A stretch of DNA of 64,000 nucleotides from Semisulcospira habei (Eukaryota; Mollusca; Gastropoda; Semisulcospiridae). Of this stretch, positions 46,251 to 55,679 are shown piece after piece (the stretch's first letter is position 1; every line of letters starts with the position of its first letter). The stretch lies in contig BTPG01000007.1 of the NCBI GenBank assembly GCA_036245525.1, positions 128,217,393-128,281,392 of the forward strand, in the 5' to 3' direction. The notes below the pieces were generated by a model. The model had not been told where the DNA came from and ran no database searches. It worked only from the letters and a program-made list of their open reading frames with translations. The position numbers and the translations under genes were made by a program.

Positions 46251-47030
46251 GGAACCAAAAAATGGTAAAAGTCCGACACCTAATGTCTAAGCTTGACCGG
46301 TTCTGAAAGACCTCCACCTCAATTCAGGTATGTTATGAATAGACTTGTTCTGAAAAAAAAAATTCAAAGGGCCTACAATTATTCACATTTTTCATTTCTG
46401 ACTAGCTTGCCTTTTTAAACTGAGATCGGTATGCACCACACCTGACACGATATTCATAAAAAAAAATTTAATCTGACATGATATTCAAGAAGGAATTTTT
46501 AATTTTTTCAATTATGCGTACACCCTTCAAACAAATTCAAATTTTAATAAAGCAAGGGAAGTAACTTTTTTGTCTTGCTGAAATTTTTACAAAATTACTT
46601 CCCTTGTATTAACTTGTACTCAAACAAAGGAAAAAGTAATCTGAAATAAGGGGTGATTCCTTCCTTTTTCTGGTGCTCAAGTCATGGTAAAATTATCTAG
46701 TTACTGTCTATGTTACATCTGATGTTTTATTTGGCTCTCACTTGATCAGGGTGTGATTTATAATTTACTGCAAAGCCAATAATCGCCAATACTGTGTCAG
46801 GTATGTTTGCTTAAAAGGACAGGGTTATTGAACATGACACTGCAATTGAAATCTGTGAAGTTTGATATTAATAAGCCCACTGAGAGACATAATATAGGTC
46901 TGGGGTAAACTCAAAAACTATTGACTACATTTGCTGAATGGTGCAAACGTATAAAATTACTGTTCAGTGTAATTTCCTAGAAAACATGATTTTGCTTGAT
47001 AACAATTATTCTTTTGTTTGTCTAATAAAA

Positions 47031-47408
47031 ATGACAGACAGACAAATCCAAGTGTTTGATGTTACAGAATGCTTCAAAGATGTTAAGTGTTTTTATGACT
47101 TAAAAACACGTGTGTTTGGACCCAGCTTTAAACTCTCAACACCGTCAATAAGGATATACACGACATATAACGTTACTTTGGAATATTCAGATGGATTACC
47201 ACGTTATGATTATGAGACTGTTGATCTTAAGACAAATGCTTTTAAAGTTTATAATGCTAACAGTGGCCACTTGCGTTGGTTTGAGGTATTGTGTAATGAC
47301 ATATTTGATCAATTAAGAAAACTACATTGTTATATTGAAAGTGTTACATTTAATAAAGTAATATTACACCTGCAGGACAAGACTTCAAGACAAACACCAG
47401 GAAAGTAG
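47031..47408 (+). CDS. Polinton small unknown protein
   Basis: A 125-aa protein when started at the ATG at 47031, which has the CTAATAAAAATGAC context shared with other genes of this element; an upstream in-frame ATG at 46938 lacks it. The protein is mixed charged/aromatic with no recognised domain (for example CFYDLKTRVFGPSFKL and HLRWFEVLCNDIFDQL). It lies just inside the left TIR and 100 bases upstream of the polymerase on the same strand. The function is unknown. Confidence 0.65.
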   Translation: MTDRQIQVFDVTECFKDVKCFYDLKTRVFGPSFKLSTPSIRIYTTYNVTLEYSDGLPRYDYETVDLKTNAFKVYNANSGHLRWFEVLCNDIFDQLRKLHCYIESVTFNKVILHLQDKTSRQTPGK

Positions 47409-47504
47409 TTGACTTGTTTATCATAACTACAGATAATACAGTATTACATATGGTGTGACAATGGTAATATATTTTTTATTTATTATTTTGTCGGACAAAT
47501 AAAA

Positions 47505-50500
47505 ATGACGGACAATGTTCAAAGCCCATCAGGCTCATCTGGTTTAAGAAACGTGTTTCACACAACAAACTTGCCTATATCCAATACTAACAATGTTTAT
47601 GAATCAATAGAAAACTCTTTTTCTGTCATACAACAAAATCTTATCACAGGCAGTGTTAAGATTCAGATTGTTGCGAAAATCGAATTCACTAGATTGGACG
47701 GTGAATTAATTGTATCGTATATATCAACAAGACAACACACTGTTAACACAAGAAGAGAATTGGAGAACGTGTTTAGAGACAGACTATTACCTGACTTTCT
47801 CCAGGCAATCGACAGTGCAAAAATGAAGGGGTCAGGTTGGCACGAAGGACATGTACATGAACTACAATTAAAGCAGTCTAGGTATCATCCTATATTAGGC
47901 AAATCATGGTTGCCACTGCCAACAGAGGTTGCAAACAAAAAGGCTGTCATCAACATACAGAACAATGACAACTATTGTTTCATGTGGTGTGTGCTTGCTA
48001 AACTACACTTTGTAAAATCAAAACCTGAACGTGTATCTAACTACACTAAATTTGTAAATGAACTCGATTTTAGTGGCATTGAGTTCCCTGTTAAAATAGA
48101 GGACATAGACTTGTTTGAAAAACTAAATCCTGGTATATCTGTAAATGTGTTTGTGTGGGATAATGAATCTGAGAACAAGTTACAACCAATTAGAGTGTCC
48201 CCAATTGCACCAACCTATGGGCAGTCAGAAGATAGACATGTTGATATGTTGCTAATCGGTCCTACCGGTGATGACAATAACTTTCACTACACAATTATCA
48301 GAAATATGTCACGTCTAATTCATGGACATACAACAAAACACAATGGGAAACAGGAAGTTTGTAAAAAATGTTTACAAAGATTCTCTTCTATTGCAGTGGC
48401 ACACAAACATGTTTTACACTGCAGGTCACCTGATGATATACAGACTGTACTTAAATATCCAGACCCTGGTAGTCAAGTGTATTTTAAGAACTATGGGAAT
48501 CAGCAAAAGCTGCCATTTGTAGTGTACGCAGATTTTGAATCATTAGTTGTTCCGTATGAAGGTCCTGTTCCAGAATCATTACCAAAGACTATAAAACTAA
48601 GTGACCAAGTGGTGTGTTCTTTTGGATACATTATTGTTAGGTCAGACGGTCTTCATTCAGAGCCTGTTATCTACAGGGGTGAAAATGCAGCATGTCTGTT
48701 TTTAACAGAAATGAGACATCTGTATAGTCAGGTAGTACAGTATCTCACAACATGTCAGATGCCTCTGGTGATGACAGAAGAAGACAAACTAAAATTTGAT
48801 ACAGCAGAGACGTGTTGGATTTGCGAACAACCCCTCCAGGGTGATAAAGTTCGTGACCACAATCACATAACTGGGCGTTACAGGGGTGCTGCACATAACA
48901 ATTGTAACTTATTATTAAAAATAGATCCTAAGACATACAAGTTACCAATCTTTTTCCACAATCTGAAGGGATATGATTCACACATTATCATGCAGGCTGT
49001 AGATGAGTCGTACAAAAACATTAGTTGTATTGCTCAGACAACTGAGAAATACTTAACTTTTAGGTTAGATAAATTAGCATTTTATGACTCCATGCAACAT
49101 TTATCTTTAGGATTGGCTAGTCTTGCAGAAGGACTGACTGAGTATCCAATAACGAGTAAATATTTTGAACCAGACTTGATTAAAAAAGGTGTCTATCCAT
49201 ATGAGTACATTGATCACTGGGTTGTGTTTGAAGAAACAAGACTGCCACCAAAAGAGAAATTTTATTCCACACTAACTGGAAAAGGTATTTCTGACTCTGA
49301 ATACCAGCATGCACTTGATGCGTGGGATAAATTAGGGTGTCAGACAATTGGTGATTACCACGATCAGTACTTGAAAGTTGACGTTTGTTTGCTAGCAGAC
49401 ATATTTGAAAGTTACCGTGAGAAGGGTTTGTTGCACTACAGTCTTGACCCTGCCTGTTACATAACTAGTCCTGGCATGACATGGGATGCATTTTTGAAAT
49501 CCAGTAAGATATTTATAGACCTGTTGTCTGATCATACGATGGGTGAAATGGTGGAACGTGGATTGAGGGGAGGCATTAGTATTGCAGCAAATAACTACGC
49601 CAGAGCCAACAATAAATATATGGACGCCCATGGTGACCTTGACCAGGGTTTTGACCCCTCAAGGTCAAGGTCATTCATTACGTACTTGGACGCTAATAAC
49701 CTTTATGGCTGGGCAATGTGTGAGTTATTGCCCTTGAAAAACTTTTGTCTGTATGATTTGTCACAGTATGATGTAACAGAGTCAGGGTTAACTAACAATA
49801 TTATGAATCTTGACCGAAACGATCCGAAGGGTTGGATCTTTGAAGTAGACCTGGAGTACCCACACCATCTACACGATTACTACAATGATTATCCGTTAGC
49901 TGTTGAGAAAATGAGTATGACAGGAAAAAAAGAAGACACTAAACTTGTGCCGAATTTAAATGACAAATTCAATTACGTTTGCCACTATCGCTTGTTACAG
50001 TTTTACATCAGACATGGGTTAGTACTAAAGAAAGTTCACAGAGGAATCCAATTTGATCAGAGTGCTTTCATGAAAGATTACATAATGAAGAACACAACAT
50101 TGCGTGCCAGAGACGGCAACACTGCATTTGACAAAGACTTCTTTAAGCTTATGAACAATGCCTGTTTTGGCAAGACAATGGAAAATCCTCATCACAGAAA
50201 AGATGTGAGACTGGTCACAACTGAATTGGGCGCAATTAAACTTACAGGCAAGCCACAGTACACAGGGTACAAAGAGTTTCATTCATCATTGTATGCAGTG
50301 TCACTCAAAAAAAAGATTGTTAAACTGGACAAACCAGTATTCATTGGTATGGCAATTCTTGAGTTGTCAAAATTATTAATGCTTGAATTTTATTATGATT
50401 ACTTCAAACCAAAGTATCCTGAGTGTCGTCTGCTATACACTGACACTGACTCTATGATCATTGATGTGTGTACTGAAGACTTTTACGAAGACATGAAAAC

Positions 50501-51002
50501 AGAGTTACACATGTATGACACGTCTGATTATCCTAAAGACCATCCACTGTACAGGACACAAAACAAGAAAGTACCTGGTAAGTTTAAGGATGAACTAAAT
50601 GGTGTGCCAATAGTTGAATATGTTGGACTGAGATCCAAAATGTATTCTATACTGCACCAGAAGGGAAGTCAGTCGAAAGCCAAAGGAATAAAAAAAACAG
50701 CAATAAAAAATAAAGACATTCATCATGAACATTACAAGCAAGTGTTAGATGGTGCATTAATGCCTGATTATCCAAACAAGTCACTGAGATCAAACAAACA
50801 TAATCTTGAAATGATCCAAACACATAAGAAGTCACTTGCAGTTGGGGACACGAAACGAGTGTTTCACAGTAAGGAAAAAGCTTATGCACCTGGACATTAC
50901 AGGCTCAAGTTATCTGAAGACATTTGTGATGAACTGGTTGATGAACTAATTGATGAGTTAGTTACTGAAATGAGTAACGGTGTCTGGGGGAATAATCTGT
51001 AA
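47505..51002 (+). CDS. pPolB: Protein-primed family B DNA polymerase
   Basis: 1,165 aa, uninterrupted, starting in an AAATAAAAATGAC context. N-terminal region: a C2H2-like CKKCLQRFSSIAVAHKHVLHC near residue 285. Exonuclease motifs: VYADFESL (~342), HNLKGYDSHI (~485), YHDQYLKVDVCLLADIFE (~617). Between the first two lies CWICEQPLQGDKVRDHNHITG...RGAAHNNCN (~438-470), an HNH/endonuclease VII-like insert common in Maverick polymerases. Polymerase motifs: A YLDANNLYGW (~726), B LMNNACFGKTMENP (~881), C YTDTDSMI (~978). It would replicate the element from a terminal protein primer. Its 3' end overlaps the integrase gene tail-to-tail by ~45 bases. Confidence 0.95.
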   Translation: MTDNVQSPSGSSGLRNVFHTTNLPISNTNNVYESIENSFSVIQQNLITGSVKIQIVAKIEFTRLDGELIVSYISTRQHTVNTRRELENVFRDRLLPDFLQAIDSAKMKGSGWHEGHVHELQLKQSRYHPILGKSWLPLPTEVANKKAVINIQNNDNYCFMWCVLAKLHFVKSKPERVSNYTKFVNELDFSGIEFPVKIEDIDLFEKLNPGISVNVFVWDNESENKLQPIRVSPIAPTYGQSEDRHVDMLLIGPTGDDNNFHYTIIRNMSRLIHGHTTKHNGKQEVCKKCLQRFSSIAVAHKHVLHCRSPDDIQTVLKYPDPGSQVYFKNYGNQQKLPFVVYADFESLVVPYEGPVPESLPKTIKLSDQVVCSFGYIIVRSDGLHSEPVIYRGENAACLFLTEMRHLYSQVVQYLTTCQMPLVMTEEDKLKFDTAETCWICEQPLQGDKVRDHNHITGRYRGAAHNNCNLLLKIDPKTYKLPIFFHNLKGYDSHIIMQAVDESYKNISCIAQTTEKYLTFRLDKLAFYDSMQHLSLGLASLAEGLTEYPITSKYFEPDLIKKGVYPYEYIDHWVVFEETRLPPKEKFYSTLTGKGISDSEYQHALDAWDKLGCQTIGDYHDQYLKVDVCLLADIFESYREKGLLHYSLDPACYITSPGMTWDAFLKSSKIFIDLLSDHTMGEMVERGLRGGISIAANNYARANNKYMDAHGDLDQGFDPSRSRSFITYLDANNLYGWAMCELLPLKNFCLYDLSQYDVTESGLTNNIMNLDRNDPKGWIFEVDLEYPHHLHDYYNDYPLAVEKMSMTGKKEDTKLVPNLNDKFNYVCHYRLLQFYIRHGLVLKKVHRGIQFDQSAFMKDYIMKNTTLRARDGNTAFDKDFFKLMNNACFGKTMENPHHRKDVRLVTTELGAIKLTGKPQYTGYKEFHSSLYAVSLKKKIVKLDKPVFIGMAILELSKLLMLEFYYDYFKPKYPECRLLYTDTDSMIIDVCTEDFYEDMKTELHMYDTSDYPKDHPLYRTQNKKVPGKFKDELNGVPIVEYVGLRSKMYSILHQKGSQSKAKGIKKTAIKNKDIHHEHYKQVLDGALMPDYPNKSLRSNKHNLEMIQTHKKSLAVGDTKRVFHSKEKAYAPGHYRLKLSEDICDELVDELIDELVTEMSNGVWGNNL
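49634..49673. repeat. GGTCA inverted repeat inside the polymerase gene
   Basis: TGACCTTGACC (49634-49644) and GGTCAAGGTCA (49663-49673) are perfect inverse copies, 18 bases apart, and match the TIR array motif. They encode DLDQGFDPSRSRS just before polymerase motif A, without breaking the frame. Confidence 0.8.
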
Positions 51003-51929
51003 TTCTTCTCTGACAAATGCCATCTGGGGCGCAGGGTCAAACAGGTAATATATTGTTGCATCAGCACCAGGAATTATTTTTTTTATATTATGAACGGACG
51101 TTGACCAGATGGGGTCTGTTGCCCTGCGCTTTACGTCGTTCTCAGCCTCCCCTGGTTGATATAAATATCTCACCTGTTTAGTAAATAAACTTGTGTCTGG
51201 TGCGGGGGTTGGGGTTGGTCCTGTTTTTGGCTCTGTAATTGATTTCAATTTAATAGCATCAGCAGGCTTAGGATGTCCTTCATTGTTCATTGCTTTTATC
51301 ACATGTGGTAATCTCTTAACCCACTCAGTGTTACGGGTGTCATGCATGAGTTCCTTAGAATACTGGTAACTGAAAAGTCTTTCTGATAACTGTTTGTTAA
51401 AGTTCTCTACAATTGCCTGTGATCTGTGCACACCTGGAATACCTCGTCTGACCAGTATGCCATGCTTAGCAAATAACTGATTAACAGCACCTTTGAATTC
51501 AGATCCATCATCAACTTGCACTAGTCTGGGGTATCTTAAAGGGCCACGACTATATATTTTTGATAATGCTGTAGCAACTGTACTGGCTGTTTTGTCAGAT
51601 ATGGGTTCAGCGTCTTTATATCTTGAAGCAATGTCTACAACAGTCAGTGCATACTTGTATCGTTTCTTTCTTATTGTGTCATGTGGAAGAAACAGGAGGT
51701 CCATTTGATGTGTGTCATTGGGGGTAGTGTTTTGAAAATGAGGTCTAGATATCTTTCTTGGAGCAGGGAGGTATATCTGCCAAATTGCTTGTCTCTGTAA
51801 CCATTGCTTGACTTGATTGAGTGATATATCTCTGCCCACAGCGGCATGTAATTTCTGAATAGCTGTTTGCCCTTTCCAATAGCCTGATGGAGAGTAATAT
51901 ATTTTTGATAGTTTATTTTCGGCTGCCAT
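50958..51929 (-). CDS. INT: Polinton retroviral-type integrase
   Basis: 323 aa from the ATG at 51929, which has an AAAAAATGG context; the frame is open 12 codons further. The catalytic core shows TVVDIASRYKDAEPI (first Asp), LVQVDDGSEFKGAVNQLF (second Asp) and VHRSQAIVENFNKQLSERL (Glu). An N-terminal helical region precedes it (YYSPSGYWKGQTAIQKLH), and a basic C-terminal part (VRYLYQPGEAENDVKRRA...DPIWS) is SH3/chromo-like in position. It catalyses insertion of the linear element, generating the short target duplication. It overlaps the 3' end of the polymerase gene and the 3' end of the next minus-strand gene by ~17 bases. Confidence 0.93.
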   Translation of the reverse strand: MAAENKLSKIYYSPSGYWKGQTAIQKLHAAVGRDISLNQVKQWLQRQAIWQIYLPAPRKISRPHFQNTTPNDTHQMDLLFLPHDTIRKKRYKYALTVVDIASRYKDAEPISDKTASTVATALSKIYSRGPLRYPRLVQVDDGSEFKGAVNQLFAKHGILVRRGIPGVHRSQAIVENFNKQLSERLFSYQYSKELMHDTRNTEWVKRLPHVIKAMNNEGHPKPADAIKLKSITEPKTGPTPTPAPDTSLFTKQVRYLYQPGEAENDVKRRATDPIWSTSVHNIKKIIPGADATIYYLFDPAPQMAFVREELQIIPPDTVTHFSN

Positions 51930-52347
51930 TTTTTCTAGCAATGAAAACTCCTGTAAAATAAACAAATGTCATTCCCACTAGAACAAAGATTATCTCTCCA
52001 TTTCTTTGTTGTGTGCTTGGTTTGTAATAGTCACTTAGTTTTGGTTTCGGGATAGACATGTCTTCACCTGTGACAAGATAGTATTCCCTGATTGCTTCGT
52101 CTGTATTTGAAAACGTATGTTGTGCATGACCTTCTAGCCTGAGTTTTTCATTGATGAAATCAAGTTTCTCAATTCTTTGTTTTTCATACGCCTGTTCTGC
52201 CTGTGCTAATTTTTCTGACGCTTCATTGTGACGTTTCATTTCTTCTGCAGATTCCTCTCTACCCATTTTAGAAAAGAGATAATTAGAGCCACTGAATGCC
52301 AATGCGTTAACAACTGCCCCACCAATCATAATAGCTATCGTCGCCAT
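51913..52347 (-). CDS. Polinton small membrane protein with coiled coil
   Basis: 144 aa. The N-terminal hydrophobic segment (TIAIMIGGAVVNALAFSG), a charged heptad-type stretch (residues ~30-75, Glu/Lys/Ala-rich), then a second hydrophobic segment near the C-terminus (IIFVLVGMTFVYFTGVFIA) give a two-membrane-span layout. No family recognised. It is part of the minus-strand block between integrase and ATPase. Confidence 0.75.
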   Translation of the reverse strand: MATIAIMIGGAVVNALAFSGSNYLFSKMGREESAEEMKRHNEASEKLAQAEQAYEKQRIEKLDFINEKLRLEGHAQHTFSNTDEAIREYYLVTGEDMSIPKPKLSDYYKPSTQQRNGEIIFVLVGMTFVYFTGVFIARKNGSRK

Positions 52348-52358
52348 ATTATTTTTAT

Positions 52359-52589
52359 TTACATAGAAACATTTTCGGGAATAATTCCTTGCTTAACAAG
52401 AAAATCTTTTGTCGCAATCGACACTGTTACAACTACAATTAGCTTAGCACTGTCTTCGAAATCTAATCTACTGAGGTCTGCTGATTTCATTTTGAGTAGA
52501 CTTTTTCCTAGCATAGAATAAGCTACTGCTAATCCACTGATTACGGCAGAGTGATAGACAAGGTTCATCATGTTCTTTGAGTCATTCAT
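52359..52589 (-). CDS. Polinton 76-aa membrane-associated protein
   Basis: A short frame with hydrophobic stretches (SAVISGLAVAYSMLG and AKLIVVVTVSIATKDFLV). It lies 11 bases from the next gene downstream in the block. Function unknown. Confidence 0.65.
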   Translation of the reverse strand: MNDSKNMMNLVYHSAVISGLAVAYSMLGKSLLKMKSADLSRLDFEDSAKLIVVVTVSIATKDFLVKQGIIPENVSM

Positions 52590-52624
52590 TTCTAAGGCAA
52601 TAAAAATTAAAATAATATTTTTAT

Positions 52625-53036
52625 TTACTGCATATAAAATGGGTCAATGGCTTTGGGTGTTACTGGTAATGTGGCGACTTCTGGTTTTGTTTTTGGAGTG
52701 TCTGATTTTTTGGTCACTGTACGAGTCTGTGGTTTGTATTTTTTGTATAATTGATAACCTACGTAACCAAATCCGACAACAAATCCGGCAATTATATATT
52801 TTGTTGATTGAGGTTCGGGGTCAGGGTCAGACTTAGTTGTTTGTCTCTCACTTTGATGTGGGTGTGATGGTAGTGAAGTTAGTGACACTGGTCCTGACGG
52901 TCCTGATGGTGTTGACGACAGGTCAGTTACATGAGCCTTTTCTGTTTGTGCTTGAAGCTGTAATTTTTTTTTGTCTGTTATATTCGGCTAATCTTTTTCC
53001 TGCCTCTACCCTTCCTGGACTTTTAGTCTTAGTCAC
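52625..53036 (-). pseudogene. Polinton membrane protein gene with homopolymer frameshift
   Basis: The downstream frame has one hydrophobic span (YIIAGFVVGFGYVGYQLY) and a basic tail. Upstream coding signal (SPGRVEAGKRLAEYNRQKK) is in another frame and joins it across an A9 run (plus-strand T9 at 52964-52972). No ATG is present; the upstream frame opens with GTG at 53036, overlapping the stop of the preceding gene (GTGACTAA). Either a base was lost in the A run and the start has decayed, or the run is a sequencing or slippage site. Confidence 0.55.
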
Positions 53037-53556
53037 AGTTTAAACCTGCGTCAAGACCGGACTGGGATTTGGTTGTAGAGTCGTCTGGGTCTCGTCCATT
53101 TTCTTCTGCAGTAAAATTTATTTTTGAGAAATCAATATGGCTCCCAGTAACTAGTAATGTTACGACAGATGCAAGGTAATTTCCAAACTTGTAAAACATG
53201 ACACATGCTAATTTGCCAATTGAACTTGAAACAATAGGATTGCTTTCAAGGTCGTGTGATAGGCTGTCACTATCCACAGGTAGAAAGTGACTCACTGCTT
53301 TTGTGTATAGGCATACTAGAGATCGACTTAAATCACGTGTCATTAGTGAAGCGATGTGGTTTTCATATTTTGAATGAAGCTTGATTAGTTCGTCAGAGGT
53401 AAGAGATTCAATATCCTCTGTTGTGTATTGTTTCCCGAGATAAGTCTTTGATTTGCCTGAGACAATTACAGACAAAAGACACTGTTTCTTAGAGTCTAAG
53501 TCTTTGTTCTCTACAGCATTGATATCATTAAATAGAAGGATTTCATCAGGGTTCAT
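53029..53556 (-). CDS. Polinton unknown protein, 175 aa
   Basis: An uninterrupted frame starting MNPDEILLFNDIN. It has an acidic/charged N-terminus, central helices (LSRSLVCLYTKAVSHFL), a moderately hydrophobic stretch (YKFGNYLASVVTLLVTGS), and an Asp/Ser-rich C-terminus. It has no His-Asp-Cys arrangement that would identify the family protease. It follows the ATPase on the same strand. Confidence 0.75.
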   Translation of the reverse strand: MNPDEILLFNDINAVENKDLDSKKQCLLSVIVSGKSKTYLGKQYTTEDIESLTSDELIKLHSKYENHIASLMTRDLSRSLVCLYTKAVSHFLPVDSDSLSHDLESNPIVSSSIGKLACVMFYKFGNYLASVVTLLVTGSHIDFSKINFTAEENGRDPDDSTTKSQSGLDAGLNCD

Positions 53557-53589
53557 TTATATTGTTATTTAAAAAAAAAAAAAAAAAAA

Positions 53590-54201
53590 TTAATTTACTA
53601 ACCCATACCCTGTGGGCTGATCTGTCTTTAAAATGAGCTTTAGATGCTTAGTTGATTTCAGTTTATTTTTTACATCATCACGTTCATGTTTATTTGGGAT
53701 GACATCATTTTCTCTGAGACAGTCTTCAAAGCTGTCACGATCCTTACAGTAAAACAAACAGATAAACTTTAACTGTTCTCGAAAATCTTTCAGTACAGCA
53801 TTATATTTCTGAGTGAGAATCCATACACTAACATTTGCGTGTCTGCCACTAAAGGCAAGTTCTGCTAAAGTATTTCTCTTTTTGACAATGTCTTTTTCTG
53901 CAGAACAGTCATCAACTATAAACAATGTTGGCTGTCCTTCAAATTGCTTGTAAAAATATTGTAGGTAGTCATTCAGTTTCTTCTCAGGGTCAACTAAGTA
54001 TATGTTGCTGTCAGTCCAAATGAATAAACAGTTGTGATAAGCTTTGTTGTGTTTGATTGTTGGACAAAATATCACAATGTTTTCAAAATGGTGGATGTAT
54101 CTTGTTTGTAAGAGGTCAAGTACGAATTGAGTTTTCCCACACCCTGTGGCACCAACAAATAAGCCACAGTGTGGATCGAGTGTCATTAAGCCCCGGTTCA
54201 T
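53590..54201 (-). CDS. Packaging ATPase (A32/FtsK-like)
   Basis: 203 aa from the ATG at 54201, chosen for its ATTAAAATGAAC context; the frame extends 12 codons upstream into the capsid gene end. Walker A FVGATGCGKTQF lies near residue 16 and Walker B TLFIVDDCSAE near residue 95. A sensor-like VSVWILTQKYN follows. These match genome-packaging ATPases of Polintons and NCLDVs. Expected role: DNA translocation into capsids. It is next to the capsid gene on the same strand. Confidence 0.92.
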   Translation of the reverse strand: MNRGLMTLDPHCGLFVGATGCGKTQFVLDLLQTRYIHHFENIVIFCPTIKHNKAYHNCLFIWTDSNIYLVDPEKKLNDYLQYFYKQFEGQPTLFIVDDCSAEKDIVKKRNTLAELAFSGRHANVSVWILTQKYNAVLKDFREQLKFICLFYCKDRDSFEDCLRENDVIPNKHERDDVKNKLKSTKHLKLILKTDQPTGYGLVN

Positions 54202-54220
54202 TTTAATACACAATATAATT

Positions 54221-55513
54221 TTAATATATGTGTCCACTTAGTCTGCTTTCTGCAATATTGAGTTGTGCATCATATATCAGGTACAAATATATGTTTATGG
54301 CTGCAGCAGTTTCAACCTTCTTTTGTATCTGAATTGTTATTCCATCACTACCATTCTCGACAGTTCGTCCTGACCCATGAAGATAATCATCATCTGTACT
54401 ACAAAGGTCTAGCCACAGTGCATACTTGTTTGTAAGGTATTGTCCGATCCTAACATCATACAGATGTAGATCTTTGCACGCAATGTTTGCAGGTTTATCT
54501 CTAATCCTTCCACCCGCAAAATACTTTGTGATCTCATCGTAGTGTTGATAAGGTAACATTCCAGACGCGTACACTTGATTAGGGCGGCCTTCAACTGTGC
54601 AGGACAAATGTGTAATCTTAGGATTGTAAAATTTTTCTGAATCCCGTTTATATGGATCTGCTGGTTCAACAAACAACATAAGAATACCTTTCAGTGACCT
54701 GGCAGGTGTGTTTAAGTTTATGTTCCACATTGGGTCGCTCTTATCTTTGGGTATTAAACTATGTCTAATCACACGGTCATAACGGTCATAATAAATTGGA
54801 AGTCTTGACTGGTATTGATTTTGAATGAGTCTGGCTAGTTCAGTATGTGTGACAATTTCATATTCCAAGGAAATGTTAGAGATCTTATATGTTGCATCTG
54901 TGGCAGATGATTTAATAACTTTGGAGTAGTCATTGAAGGTTAGTTCAAAACTCAGACGGTCATTCAGTGCCCCTTGGTAATAAGGCAAATGAGCTGTGAG
55001 GATTTCAAACTCAAGTGGAATGTAAAATCTGGTTCCATATGTTTCTGCTAATATAACGTCCTGGGCTGCTGACGTTGATTTATCTCCAGCATTGATTCGA
55101 AGTTTACAAACATTATCTGGCTGTATGCCTTGATAAATACGGTCCTCTCGTTCTTCTCTTGTGAGCCAAAGGTCTTTGTAACAGTAGAATACATCTGAGT
55201 CGTCAAGACTAAACACTTCCTGTCCTTCAAGTTTTACTTTAATAGTTCTAACAATTGCTCTGCCAAGATTGTTAACCAGTGTTCTGTTTACGTCTGCATC
55301 TGATGATAGTTCAATATTAAATGCAAGGCGTGCAGTGCCAGGAACGATAACGTCACTGGGACCTATGTTTGGAAACTTGACTGTAAGAGTTTGGTTCTGG
55401 TCTATGGTACTTGGATTGTTCGTGATGACGATTGATTGTCTTATGCCCTTAACACCCAGAGGTTCACGTAGTTTTCTGTATGGGTCTAACTTTGATCCGT
55501 AAGACTGTGTCAT
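54221..55513 (-). CDS. MCP: Major capsid protein, double-jelly-roll type
   Basis: 430 aa from the ATG at 55513 (AATAAAAATGAC context). Residues such as TVKFPNIGPSDVIVPGTARL, LVNNLGRAIVRTIKVKLEGQ and RFYIPLEFEILT are typical of the Polinton capsid protein, whose beta-rich fold corresponds to a double jelly roll. The frame is intact. The gene is transcribed away from the plus-strand gene starting 41 bases on its other side (55554), so the AT-rich gap is probably a bidirectional promoter. The family call is by motif resemblance; a structure prediction would confirm it. Confidence 0.85.
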   Translation of the reverse strand: MTQSYGSKLDPYRKLREPLGVKGIRQSIVITNNPSTIDQNQTLTVKFPNIGPSDVIVPGTARLAFNIELSSDADVNRTLVNNLGRAIVRTIKVKLEGQEVFSLDDSDVFYCYKDLWLTREEREDRIYQGIQPDNVCKLRINAGDKSTSAAQDVILAETYGTRFYIPLEFEILTAHLPYYQGALNDRLSFELTFNDYSKVIKSSATDATYKISNISLEYEIVTHTELARLIQNQYQSRLPIYYDRYDRVIRHSLIPKDKSDPMWNINLNTPARSLKGILMLFVEPADPYKRDSEKFYNPKITHLSCTVEGRPNQVYASGMLPYQHYDEITKYFAGGRIRDKPANIACKDLHLYDVRIGQYLTNKYALWLDLCSTDDDYLHGSGRTVENGSDGITIQIQKKVETAAAINIYLYLIYDAQLNIAESRLSGHIY

Positions 55514-55553
55514 TTTTATTATGCACAATAAAAAATAATAAATTAATAAAACA
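55514..55553. promoter_or_regulatory. Divergent AT-rich promoter between capsid and plus-strand gene
   Basis: Forty bases separate the capsid ATG (minus) from the ATG at 55554 (plus); the sequence is TTTTATTATGCACAATAAAA-like and AT-rich. A similar gap lies at 59828-59853 between another divergent pair. Confidence 0.5.
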
Positions 55554-55679
55554 ATGGCAGCAGGAGGATTTAATCATGAAGATTTTGAAATGGATGACAT
55601 GAATGTCTCAGATACCAGTATCACAGATATGACTGGAATGGTAACTATGTCTAGTATGTATCACGAACTGTTAAAAGAC

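Larger units (their letters stand above)
45720..46886 (+). repeat. Left terminal inverted repeat of the Polinton
   Basis: About 1,167 bp. It comprises a ~209-bp terminal foldback (45720-45928), a satellite-like TCAAGGTCA array (about 45935-46250), then AT-rich unique sequence to GCCCACTG. The right repeat is near-identical, differing by rare substitutions and one array unit. Confidence 0.93.

Noticed and set aside
45850..46306. Gly-Gln-Gly-His / Val-Lys-Val repeat proteins across the TIR arrays (also 63305-63646)
   Set aside because: They follow the AAGGTCA satellite in any frame and sit in inverted repeats; there is no start context or composition like the other Polinton genes.
52228..52521. 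Plus-strand frames opposite the minus-strand Polinton block
   Set aside because: They are shadows of the overlapping minus-strand genes, with no start context or domains.
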